From NCBI GenBank assembly GCA_015039315.1, contig WIDE01000100.1:89467-119601 (forward strand): a stretch of DNA of 30,135 nt, given 5' to 3'. A program made the position numbers and the translations under genes. This stretch comes from Clavulina sp. PMI_390. Its lineage: Eukaryota > Basidiomycota > Agaricomycetes > Cantharellales > Hydnaceae. Positions 20,905 to 30,135 of this stretch are shown here, piece by piece. Each line of letters begins with the position of its first letter. Within the stretch, counting starts at the first letter, position 1. The notes below the pieces were generated by a model, which saw only the letters and a list, made by a program, of their open reading frames with translations, searched no databases and was not told the DNA's origin.

Positions 20905-22291
20905 TTATGATACGCCTTTTGGGGCTGGTATTGAGGTATCACTTTGCGGCAAGCACGAGGTCTAGGTTCGGTCGGGTTCTCGTGTGGGCCCTTGCATCCA
21001 ACAAGAGAAGGATTTGGTGCCTGTGTCGTGATCGTGGGAATCTCATAGACTAGATCACCCATCAAAACCAAAGATTTCCGGTATCATGCCACTTGGTTGT
21101 GCCTCACCGCAAACTTCTCTGACATCATAGCACTATATCTTGTTAAATCCTCGCTGTCGATGAACACCAACGACCCACAGCCCAGGGGAGTCAAACTCTG
21201 TGCTGGAGAAATGGTGCCATCACACTGCGTCCTCGCCTACTACCCTCACTCGCGTGTAGACAATATTCCCTCCTCGGCCGCGCCAACCATTTAAATGAAT
21301 TTTTTAGCGCTTTATGGCGCTTGGGTGCCATCGAAAACCATAATGCACCACGTTAATAGCTTTGCAGCTTGACCTTCTGGACTTGAGCGTCCCCCCAAAC
21401 CACTCATGCATTTCTTCGCACCCAAATCCCTTTAGGATGATCCTTTCCATGATAAATGCCGAATAAATCCATTTTTTCCTCGTCTTGTTCGGAGCAGCTG
21501 TCCGCCGTCGTCCCCTACTGATCTGACATAACGTTCCGCCCTCCCCTCAGCACAAGCCAAGCCCAGACTTAAGCAGCCAATCTGGCTGATTTAGGATCAG
21601 TAAAGCGCCGTGCTCTTATCGCTCAAGCCGATATTATCTCCCTTGGTATCAACATTAGCGTTAGCAGGTAGGATAATCCCTAGTGCTGATCACCGTGTTG
21701 GGAAGCATGTTCTTCTCATGAAGGGCTTATTGATAATGCGTGTGAGCCCCTCTGTTATTACTCTCCTTAACTCTGCTGGCGGGAAACTAGGTGAGATTAG
21801 GCATACATTCAGGCAACTGAACGAGTGTTTTGTATATCAAGAGTTCGAGACCAATGTTCTTGTGGAAGTACTCGACTGTTGCAGGTGTAAACTTTGATCT
21901 TCTCTATGTTGAAAAGGAGGCTCTCGATCGGGGGAAAGGTAGGACCAACGGGGTGGAATTATGAAAAGATATTCACATCTTGAGAGAGGAGACAGACCCA
22001 ATATTACACTTGGGGATGTGGCGTACAGCAACAAACAGTGACCAAGTGAACTTATACATCTTGCCTTTGGCAATAGAGTCGGCACATGAAGTTCACAAAA
22101 AAAAAAGTTCAACGTCCATGCTGTTGAAAGGGGCCTTGTGGCACCTGAATGAGCACACAGTGGGACAAAATAGGCTGAATACGATAGAAGAAAGCAGATT
22201 AAGCTTATATTTGATGAAGGGACCAAAATTTTTCACCAGGACAGGGATGAAAAAAGGGGGAGGAGGGACAGAGCAACAGTGCGTTGAAGAG
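20905..22291. other. Gene-poor stretch, nothing recognised
   Basis: Only short frames are found on either strand (95-130 codons at most) and none carries a motif I recognise. The right end is the 3' flank of the kinase-zinc finger gene on the minus strand. Confidence 0.35.
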
Positions 22292-24345
22292 TCATGCCCC
22301 AGGACGGCCCCGCAAGACCATAGAGCTCGGCACGCTTACAGGATCGCGACCACCGCCCTCACGCCAATCGTCATCATCCCGTCTCTTACGAGCTGGTACA
22401 CTGCCGTTACGAACTGGTACACTGCCGTCGGGACCAGGGCACGATTTTGTCCACCATCCGATCCGATTTCCGTTCTTATCTGTCCCACCAGCCTTGCGGC
22501 ACTGCATCGACTGTTCATTATTCCTCGTATGATGCTGCTTTAGTTGGTCAAGCCGAAGGAAGGCCACCTCGCAGCCCAAGCACTTGTATTGCCTATGCCA
22601 ATAAGTGATATGTTCAGCGCAGGATCCAATTCAACAGCAGTAGGCAAAGTCTCACTTTTCCTTTAGGTGCGTGGCCTCATGTCGTGTGCGTTCATAATTA
22701 TTGGGAAAGCTCCTTTCACAATCGACCCAGCCACAAGGATAGTGTTTGGGATTATTGTGCGCACGTTCGTGATTGAGGAGACCTGTGTGACCAGAGAAGG
22801 TCTGCTCACAGTCAGACAAGTGACAAACAAACAACTTTGATAGCTGAGGGTCACTTGAAAGGGCCAGCTCGGCTTCTGAAATCATCGCATCGTGCTGCTC
22901 CCAGTCAGGAAAGATATTCTTCAGGCGACCAACAATATCAAGGCCTGAGGGCCGACAGCTTCTGTCCTGAGCCCACATCTGGTCCAGTAGTTGCCACATA
23001 TGCGCTTCAGGCCGTGGGCCCAGAGTAACGCGGAGGCTTGGCAAGTTTGGCCGGTGTCCTTCTATAATGTGAGACTCCGCTTGTTTGTCACTAGCCTCGT
23101 GAAACGGGGCCTGGCCACTCCAAGTGTTTAGAAAGAGCATCGCAAGAGCGAAGATGTCACTTTCAGGCGTCGTTCGGAAGGGAGACTCCATAAAAAGCTC
23201 CGGAGCCATAAATCGGCATTTACCAAGTTCGCGAATGATACTTAACGTTCTTGTGCCATCATGACGAATGCGGCTAGCCCCAAAATCACACACGTATAGC
23301 TGGAAGGCAGGGCCAATGAGAACATTGCCCTTGATGAACATATCAGCAAGATACTATGAAGCTACGAAGAGTAAGAAGAAGCTTACGGGATGGATGTCTC
23401 CGTGGAGAATGGGAGGATGTTGTGAGTGTAAATACGCAACCCCTCTACTAGTACCAAGAACCTGTTTGAAAGTTGCAATCAGGTTTCAGACGTGATTTGT
23501 TTATTCAAAGAGGAGGCAGGTTTACTATTCGTTGCAGGGCGTCCTTGCTAATGAGAGGGCCATTCAGGAGTCGCTGGAGCGAGCCCTGCTCTATGAAAGG
23601 CAAGATTGTAAGTGGAGGACCCCTCCCTTTATCATGAATGCCTAGGAACTTCAGGATATTTGGGTGATTTAGTAGAGAGTGAGTAATGGCCTCGCGGTGC
23701 ACTAGCTAAGCAAAGTGTGAGATTAGTTGCTCTGGTTAGGCGAGCTTGGAGACTACACACTCGTATGACGTCATGTTCTGTTTCTCGAGATGGGTGCCAT
23801 TGGCGTTCGCGGATAACTACCAACTTCTTGGTATCGCCTTTCAAAATTCCACGATATAAGATAGCCTCGCCTCCGATCGCAATATCCGACCCCCGCTTAA
23901 TTTCCCCTAGCAGGAAGGTGCTTGGGGCGGTGACATAGTGATGGCACATATCTTGAAGCAGTTTCAACGTCTCTGGATGTACTGAAGAGTCTGAAGACTG
24001 CCGTTGCACATCCTAGGGTACAAGATTGCGATTAGGGGTCATTGCTAGAAAGCATGCGTCGGTTTAACGTTGCTAATGCGTACAGAATAAATTCTGTCAA
24101 TCACTGGCTGAGCTGTCCTGAGTTCCATATCTCGTAGATTAGCAATCCCGTATTTTTCAGCCATTGAAAGGGATATCGAAGGTAATCCTTCAGTGTTGTG
24201 GATAGGTCATGGAAATATTCAATCGCAACTGTATCAGATCATGACCTTGGTGAAGAAAATTTGGTCTCCACGCACTTGAATCATCAGCCGCTCCGTTGTT
24301 TAGGCCCTTTTTTGTCTTGGAATCCCGTCGCCTGGATGGAGCCAT
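22292..24345 (-). CDS. TKL-like protein kinase fused to C2H2 zinc fingers
   Basis: Seven-exon minus-strand model: 24345-24246, 24187-24084, 24012-23761, 23705-23526, 23461-23387, 23329-22656, 22592-22292; GT-AG introns, 561 aa. The kinase domain (about residues 100-390) has a glycine-loop region IAIGGEAILYRG, the αC-like HSLLNHPNILKFLG, catalytic loop HGDIHPGN (232-239), DFG (252-254), FMAPELF and a DIFALAMLFLNTWSG helix. The usual VAIK lysine is Arg136 (LVVIRE). After the kinase come two canonical C2H2 fingers: C406-x4-C411-x12-H424-x3-H428 and C436-x4-C441-x12-H454-x3-H458. A linker (HLKEKQYKC) crosses the last intron into a third, incomplete finger (C466-x2-C469-x12-H482). The tail is basic and has a duplicated seven-residue unit. 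Exons 3-6 match the kinase pseudogene at 25386. I infer a protein kinase or pseudokinase with a nucleic-acid-binding tail. Exon 1-2 junctions are the least certain. Confidence 0.72.
22388..22429. repeat. 21-base tandem duplication inside the kinase gene
   Basis: Two adjacent 21-base units (beginning acgagctggtacactgccgt and acgaactggtacactgccgt) lie in the last exon of the kinase-zinc finger gene. They encode two copies of a seven-residue unit (GSVPVRN, GSVPARK). The duplication keeps frame, which supports the reading frame chosen for that exon. Confidence 0.75.
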
Positions 24346-25385
24346 GACAATCAAAATAGTGAGCTGAGCTGGGCAAACTTGGCCACCTGGGAGAGAAGTA
24401 GTATAGTAGTTCCAGTGCAAAGATGGTGTCGATCAGTGGCGACATGTGCTATATAACCCATCCTATATAGCCGCGCGGGCTAAAACTCAAATCTTAGGCC
24501 AGTGCCACCTAGCCACGAGGCAAGCGCGTGGCCGCGATTCTTGTTTCACATTTCCAACCATTCTCATTCTTGAATAGAATCATCTAGCCACCTTGGATGA
24601 TCAAAAGCTCGCCTTTGTTTGGATTTCCGTAAATTCATATGAATGTTACTCCAGAGGTGAGGATGAGGCGCAGTCGTGTAATGCGGTGCTGGTAATTGAA
24701 ATGACTGGCTCACGACAGAGGCGTAGTTGCTCAGAAACAAATCATGCCGAACGCCTTGTTCGTAGCGTTTCGCACTACCCACTGGGATGGCACGAGGACG
24801 CCCTGATCCACATGGACCAGAATTCAAGATGTAGAAGGATTTTGATGAGGGAAAAATTCATCCTTAGGGACGCCTACTGACTGTAATGGAATATTGCTTG
24901 AATTTTCACAGCGGGGAGTCTCAAGATAATCAAGAAGCAGGCAGGGTCAGAAGAGTATCAATGAAATGTGGAGCAACTCATTTGATCGGACAGAATGGAT
25001 GCCATGGCAAGACATTGATGCGCCACAATCACACAAGCCTTTGTCCTCAATTTGAATTTTAGCCCGTCACCAATCGACTTCTTTGATTGAGCAGCGAGCG
25101 CAGTTCATCAAAGCCGATGTAGTATCATATACGCCCCTGCTGTTGATACCAGTTCTGAATCAACTTTTGATCCTTTTTGCCCTGTAGATATCTCATCGGT
25201 ATCGTCTATACTCTCCATCTCACACATTTCTATGCACCAAAGGAATTAAATCAAATTCCTGTGTAACACTACTCGACATACTGAGAACTTCGCTTTATCC
25301 ACGTGTCAAACCCAGAGATGCATTTGACAGACACAGCTATGGACAAAACTGTCTCGTGAACGTGATGGAATGCTTTTTTGACTTT
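24346..25385. other. Intergenic region with possible kinase promoter
   Basis: Two TATATA-like stretches (ctatataac at 24449-24457 and ctatatag at 24463-24470) lie 105-125 bp upstream of the minus-strand kinase start at 24345 and could serve as its TATA region. The remaining sequence to 25385 has no recognisable gene; the frames at 24564-24827 and 24593-24880 overlap on opposite strands and carry no motif. Confidence 0.35.
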
Positions 25386-26832
25386 TCACATCAGCAACTC
25401 TTGAGATGAGAGATCAGTAGGAAAGACATGCATCAAGCAAGTCCACACATCAGCGCTTGATGGGCGGTCGGCTGGAGCTGGCAACCACATCGTGTTCAGC
25501 AAATCCCAGAGTTGCAAATTGGCATTTCGTGTCAATCCAACCAATTTAGTGGGGAATGTGGGACGTAGCCCATTTCCGAGGCTGGCCACGACCCTTGCGT
25601 CCTATTGAATATCAGAAAACGGCGGCTGGCCGCTCCAAGCATTGAGGAATGTCATAGCAAGAGAGAAAACGTCGGTGGCGATAGTTGCACGAAAGCGTTC
25701 CATCGAGCCTGAGGATAGTTCTGGAGCCATGAATCGCCGCATCCCACCTTCTCTTATAATGGTTCGGGTTCGTGTCACCTCATGTCGGATACGACTCAAT
25801 CCAAAATCGCACAGGTAAGGGGTGTCATCATCACCAATTAGGACATTCCCCTAGAATTGTTAGTCAAGCTGAACTCACCCATTTGTTCATAGACGGTATA
25901 GCATACTGGGTGGACATCTCCATGAACAATTGGCAGTCGTAGAGAGTGGAGATAAACAACTCCACTCGCAACGCCAACGAGCTGATAGAACCAATTTTCA
26001 GTTGAAGACAGAGAAATCAGATAATAAGAAGGAGCGAATCTCACTATTTGTTGCAGGGTCTTGGGGCTTACTAGAGGGCCAGCCAACATTTGTTGGAGCG
26101 AACCTCGCTCTATCAGCGGTAAGATGGTGACTGGGGGAGAGTCAACCTCTTCATGATAGATCCCCAAGAACGGGAGGATATTCGAGTGGTTGAGGAGTGA
26201 ATGAGTACTGGCTTCACGGTGCACGAGCTACACCGAATATCAATATTTTATTAATCCGGTTTTGAACCTGGCTCACCCGAGTCACTTTACGGCCCACAGG
26301 TAATTTCCACTCCCATGGAGCCATGCTTACTTCTCGCGCAACCACGCGTCGAGAATCTTCCCCCTCCAGCAAATTTCCACAGTATAGTAGGGGTCTTCAG
26401 AGTAGCGTAAAATGACAGCTAAAATGCCCGTCAAATGGCGGCTCAGATATTTCGCGGAAAAACCTCGGGATCGTATTTGAGAAGGATTTTAGGCCGCGAG
26501 TAAAATCGATTTTAGAGATTTGGCACTCCTGACCCTCAAACGTCTCAAATCGATTTTATTCCCCTCTCAAATCGCTCTAAAATGTGACTTCCGAGGTTTT
26601 TCCGATCGGATTTGAGACACATTTGAGGCCGCCATTTTACTCGCATTTGAGGGGCATTTTACGCTATTCTGAACACCCCTAGTGTAGCCTCGCCTCCTCG
26701 ACCAACAATATCCTTGGAGTTCCTGCTGAGAGTCACTTTATCGAGAAGGAAAGACTTGGGTACCGCGCAAAAGTGATAGCATAGGTCCTGGAGAAGTCGT
26801 AGTGTCTCAACATAAGCTGGAGAGTCGGCGAT
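25386..26832 (-). pseudogene. TKL-like kinase copy broken by a MITE and an in-frame stop
   Basis: Exon equivalents are 26832-26680 plus 26387-26277 (split by the element at 26390-26679), 26227-26045, 25981-25907 and 25850-25386. The last two introns fall at the same codons as in the intact kinase, and the 75-nt catalytic-loop exon has identical length. Motifs include IVGRGGEATLLYCGN, HSLLNHSNILPFLGIY, HGDVHPGN, CDFGLSR and FMAPEL; the VAIK position again holds arginine (VVARE). A TAG at 25604-25602 interrupts the frame after SGQPPFSDIQ, and homology resumes immediately after it. No zinc fingers follow; the frame ends QELLM at 25386. The 5' exon equivalents are missing or unrecognisable where the gene abuts the MYND pseudogene. 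With these defects it is unlikely to make a working kinase. Confidence 0.78.
26390..26679. mobile_element. 290-bp foldback MITE inserted in a kinase gene
   Basis: The ends are 25-base inverted repeats (26390-26414 and 26655-26679) with two mismatches, beginning GGGGT and sharing TAGCGTAAAATG. They are flanked by TA at 26388-26389 and 26680-26681. Much of the interior is also palindromic, for example gcggaaaaacctcgg near 26460 against ccgaggtttttccg near 26600, and taaaatcgatttta motifs near the centre. There is no coding capacity. Removing the element plus one TA joins the flanking kinase codons in frame (GGEATL-LYCGN), which independently supports the insertion boundaries. TA duplication suggests mobilisation by a Tc1/mariner-type transposase. 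Confidence 0.88.
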
Positions 26833-26886
26833 CTACGAGTGGCCGTACTGTGAGTGAAATCACCCTAGCAGATCGGATAACAGTCT

Positions 26887-28569
26887 TCAGGATGGGTCGC
26901 AATACGGTTTATGCAGCTTCCAGTGACAGCGAGATTTGGCCAGTTATGGGGAAGTACCTATCTTATATCACAAACGCTAGTCTTGATACATGCTGAAACG
27001 AAAAGCATACCTTTTCTGGCACGGCTTCGCGGTAGCACATCTTCCAGAACCTTGAACCACAACATGCTGTAATCTGGATGTATCCCACCCGACAACTCTG
27101 CGCATCCCTCTGTATTACACAGCGGCGAGACGTGAACAGCCGCTAGTGCCGGAATTCCTTTCGGTGAGGGTCTGATGTGGACTGTATGAGAAGAGTTATC
27201 AGATGCACTATGGCGACGTAGAGATCGTCAAAGACATCCCCTGTGAGAAAGTGAATGTCAACTTGGGAAGTTCCGAGTGTAATCGAGCTATGCCAAAGCT
27301 CGTGTACAGCGCACCCTGTTGGTCCCGCTTGTCACTCCACATCAAATAAAACGCGGTGTGCCACTCAATATGGTAGAGGATCTTGATGTCAACTGCTGCC
27401 TCGGCAAGAGATACGATAGAATGATCTATTGCCGCTTGAAACACACAATTTCACACTCTAAGGTAGAAAAGAACCATCCGGCACCAAAAACCCCATGAAG
27501 TAGCTGTTTTGGATCCATCTCGGCACCGCGTGCGGCTAGCGGAGGGTTCGTAGTAACATGGAAGCCGTTGTGCTCTTGAAACGTGAATGACATGCTCTTT
27601 TTCATCTTAGAGCTTTCCATGATAACCACAAAATCGTGCATCAGTGCAAGTTCGAAAAGTTGGCATTGCAGCTGAAGCACCTGTGGTGCGTCATCTTGAC
27701 TCCCGGAAATGAAGCGGAGTGTCGTAGCAAAGGCAGCTTCTGTTGACGAGCGAGTCAAGTTTAGGTGAGGGCCAGCTTGCTTCCCACCTCCTAAAAAGGC
27801 GAGAGCTTTCTGCAGGAGCCTAGCACATGAGGAAGCGCGCACGTAGCGTGTTCGTCGGAACGCCTCGTCTTTCCACAAAATCTCTCTTATCATCATGATC
27901 TGTTGTGGTATGGCCTCATAGTAGGAGCTTTGAAGACATCTTCCAGTTCAGAAAGCCCAGAGTTCAGAAGGTAGACTCAAAGGATATCAGGGGTGCCTAG
28001 ATCCTCCAACAATTTGGACTCCGTATCGAGTCGAATCACGAAAGTCAGCAGTCCATCACGCTGCCATGATGAGCGGGGCACATCTATACTACGAGCAGTG
28101 TCCCATGCTCCTGGATTCGCGATAGCTGCAACGACAGAAGCAAGCGAACTGCCCCATTCCAGCTGGATGCCTGCACTCGGATCGTCAGGGAAACGCCTCC
28201 GCCAATTGATGAGAAGAGAGAGGCAATTGGCCGCCATAACCCAAGTGAGTGGTCTCTATAAGTAGTACAGATCGAACGTTTCCCTACCCCCTGTGAGAAG
28301 ATGAGACTAACGTTTGGACGACGATCTGGTGGCGCGACAAAGAAGCAATCGGTCACAATCCGCGCCAATTTATCAAAGCCTCCCATAGAGAGCAATTTAG
28401 CATAATGAGGAGAAAGAGCCTGAGATTGAAGGCGCTTCTGAAATTGTTCCCACAGGGTTAGATCTGGCAACGACTTGGGGTGGAGATGAGCGAGGCCTGC
28501 TGCGGCCATAATAGGGAGGAGGCAGGGTTTTGCGATTCTGATGGCTTCCGCTTCTGATTTAACAGCCAT
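26887..28569 (-). pseudogene. MYND-type zinc finger gene, decayed
   Basis: This is the third full-length relative of the MYND genes. Exon 1 (28569-28312) is intact at exactly 86 codons, exon 2 runs 28255-27996, exon 3 27927-27315, exon 4 27240-27011, and the last exon (26926-26887) is again 40 nt and encodes HWKLHKPYC. Lesions: the intron-2 donor reads CA instead of GT (27995-27994); there is a frameshift in exon 3 near 27445-27470; a stop follows EFRH in exon 4; about 100 nt encoding the WLFP…YIDDL region are missing; the finger is frameshifted with lost cysteines; and the last acceptor reads TG instead of AG (26928-26927). It lies 422 bp from, and divergent to, the F-box-like gene at 28992, and its 3' end abuts the kinase pseudogene. 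Confidence 0.82.
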
Positions 28570-28991
28570 AATCTTGCTATATAGTCGTTGGCCAAGCTGC
28601 AGTGGAACTGGATAGATTTCTAAGCTCTCGAAGCCTGCTTGGGAGTACCTCTTGTCGATCTGGGACGGAGCTCACGGGCTCTCAGTATAATTTGAGTGAA
28701 TGGGGAGGCGCCAAGAAACCGAACTACGAAGTGGTCTCAATATTCGACAGGCCTATTCGAGACAAGGATAAATGTGCTGGTCTGTTTTTTTTTTTTTTGG
28801 GGGGGGGGGGGGATGTTTGGATGTAGCAATTAGTCCGTGGACAACAACACCCCACCACAGGAGTAGACAATTCGCGAATCTTCGAAAGGCATCCAGGTAT
28901 TATCTGAACACTCTAAGTATATCATGATATTTAACTCATAACATCGATTGTTACTCCGCAAAACACGTTCTCAGGGCGTCAAAACTCATAT
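28570..28991. promoter_or_regulatory. Divergent intergenic region of the right-hand F-box/MYND pair
   Basis: The 422-bp spacing is almost identical to the 423 and 429 bp of the two intact pairs on the left. It contains a run of 14 T followed by 14 G at 28785-28812. A TATATAG-like motif lies at about 28578-28584, too close to the MYND start to be convincing. I did not find the block shared by the left pairs here. Confidence 0.4.
28785..28812. repeat. T14-G14 homopolymer tract
   Basis: Fourteen consecutive T are followed directly by fourteen G. The length may be inexact because such runs are difficult to sequence. It lies between two divergent start codons. Confidence 0.8.
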
Positions 28992-30135
28992 ATGCGACCG
29001 TCTGGCAACATGACTTTGACGCTCGCATTGCCTTTGGAAATCATATCCCTAATCCTTAGGTTTTGTGATAGGAAGTCCCTCAAAGCGGTAACCTTGTCTT
29101 CAGGATCTTTAAAGGATGAGGCAGATCGGCATCTATGGAACCATTTCAACCCCCAGTTTGACGACGGATTCTCAACATCTCCGCTCCCACCATACCTTCC
29201 TCCTGAACGAGCCAGGCATATGAAGTCCGTCTTTGTCACGTTCATCTGTGAACAGCCCCATGGCGGACTTATCGCAGCCTTCCAACTTCGCCAGATTATG
29301 GACAACATCGTTAATGCTGCTCATAATGTGACAACGCTCACCGTCTATCTTAGAGTCAACGAAACGGAAAATTCCTCCCCTCCATTCCGCCATTTTGCGC
29401 TGGGAGTTCTGCATGATCTAATCTATCACTCGCGTCCACACGTGACAAGTCTTGGTCTATGGTTCCTCCAGACCCATGGGATGGTCTTGCACGCTCCCGA
29501 TCTAGAGGCATTATACAGCAATCATCCTCGTCTAGAGCGTCTGATTGTGGAAATCCCTGTTTCAGATGACGTCACTGCTCAAGGCTGTGACGCTCTCAGA
29601 AATTCTCATCTCAAATGCTTGGAGGTATCGGACGTAACTCATCTCTACCTCGCAAGGGGATGCTGTTTGACACAGCTTTCGATCGTTCTCAAATTACCCG
29701 CGCCTACTACCGAGATGTTCTTCGCATCAATCGAGTCATCTTTACAGTCGTTAGTGGATCTCGATATTCAATGGCAAGTGGAGACAGTAATCGAAGCAAA
29801 ACAAAGATTCAACGAGGTCGCGCACAGAGTCTTTTTCGCCAAGATTCCGAGGCTCGAGGTGCTTTCTTATCGCTATCAGATCCTTGAAGGGCCTCCCACA
29901 AAATATCTTGATCTTGACATGGAGAGAGAAGGCGTCATCTGCGCTGCGCTCCACGAGATCGGACGATTTGGGCTAAAACCACATCTACATACGCTCCGTT
30001 TCTCGATGGTCTATGTAGACGACATAGAGCGCTTTAGCCAAGCCATCTTCGAGGATGGACCCTCAAGCCTCTATTGCCTTGAGATATATTCGATGCCAGC
30101 ACCAGAAGCGCAACATATCCCGCGGGAACTGGAGC
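28992..30135 (+). CDS. F-box-like protein with leucine-rich region (runs off right edge)
   Basis: The frame is open from the ATG at 28992 to the window end, 381 codons without a stop or need for an intron. It opens MRPSGNMTLTLALPLEIISL; an alternative start is the ATG at 29010. The F-box-like segment covers residues 13-49 (LPLEIISLILRFCD, SLKAVTLSSGSLKDEADRHLW), with LPLE where the other copies have LPWE. The following region has LRR-like phrases such as LEALYSNHPRLERLIVEI and LHTLRFSMVYVDDIERF, parallel to those in the left-hand genes but well diverged. It is a probable SCF adaptor. It is divergent from the MYND pseudogene, so this is the mirror image of the left-hand pairs. Confidence 0.8.
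   Translation, partial: MRPSGNMTLTLALPLEIISLILRFCDRKSLKAVTLSSGSLKDEADRHLWNHFNPQFDDGFSTSPLPPYLPPERARHMKSVFVTFICEQPHGGLIAAFQLRQIMDNIVNAAHNVTTLTVYLRVNETENSSPPFRHFALGVLHDLIYHSRPHVTSLGLWFLQTHGMVLHAPDLEALYSNHPRLERLIVEIPVSDDVTAQGCDALRNSHLKCLEVSDVTHLYLARGCCLTQLSIVLKLPAPTTEMFFASIESSLQSLVDLDIQWQVETVIEAKQRFNEVAHRVFFAKIPRLEVLSYRYQILEGPPTKYLDLDMEREGVICAALHEIGRFGLKPHLHTLRFSMVYVDDIERFSQAIFEDGPSSLYCLEIYSMPAPEAQHIPRELE

Noticed and set aside
21980..22543. Plus-strand 187-codon frame
   Set aside because: It is low in recognisable content and its right half is antisense to the last exon of the kinase-zinc finger gene.
25602..25620. Short intron removing the in-frame stop in the second kinase
   Set aside because: The only nearby GT…AG pair would give a 19-nt intron, and protein homology continues directly on both sides of the stop.
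27993..28265. Plus-strand 90-codon frame
   Set aside because: It is the antisense shadow of exon 2 of the MYND pseudogene; a similar shadow exists opposite exon 2 of the intact gene at 2761.

Overview
This is nuclear DNA of a filamentous basidiomycete, most likely an Agaricomycete. The evidence is densely spliced genes with short GT-AG introns (about 50-100 nt), an oxylipin-forming Ppo-type dioxygenase/P450 fusion, and families of F-box-like, MYND-finger and TKL-like kinase genes of the kind expanded in that class. I cannot name the species from sequence alone. The window contains a 10-N assembly gap at 18816-18825, and a gene runs off each end.

Left region (1-12519): an accessory cluster built from two gene families. 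Minus-strand F-box-like genes (1-228 partial, 753-2021, 4684-6075, 8907-10259) and a decayed copy (6878-7849) alternate with plus-strand, four-intron MYND-finger genes (2445-4263, 10689-12519) and MYND fragments (6481-6627, 8437-8619). The repeating unit is a head-to-head F-box/MYND pair separated by about 400-430 bp. The same pair recurs in the opposite orientation at the right end (MYND pseudogene 26887-28569, F-box-like gene 28992 to window end). This looks like birth-and-death evolution of a divergent gene pair.

Centre (13020-17578): one well-conserved, 15-exon, GC-rich gene for a fatty-acid dioxygenase/P450 (Ppo/linoleate diol synthase family, about 1210 aa). The peroxidase-type histidines and tyrosine are intact, but the heme-thiolate cysteine of the P450 half is replaced by valine. 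It probably makes a fatty-acid hydroperoxide and cannot isomerise it. Next to it (17941-18713) is a spliced gene resembling the N-terminal helical domain of fungal STAND/NLR-like proteins, ending close to the assembly gap. The gap is flanked by two identical 38-bp sequences, so it is probably an unmerged contig overlap.

Right region (18864-30135): a gene-poor stretch holding a 532-bp MITE-like element (20371-20902), then a seven-exon minus-strand gene joining a TKL-like kinase domain to two or three C2H2 zinc fingers (22292-24345). A related kinase copy (25386-26832) is broken by a 290-bp foldback MITE inserted at a TA dinucleotide and by an in-frame stop; it lies next to the decayed MYND gene.

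All exon models were built by eye from splice signals, frame and paralogue comparison. No database search was possible.
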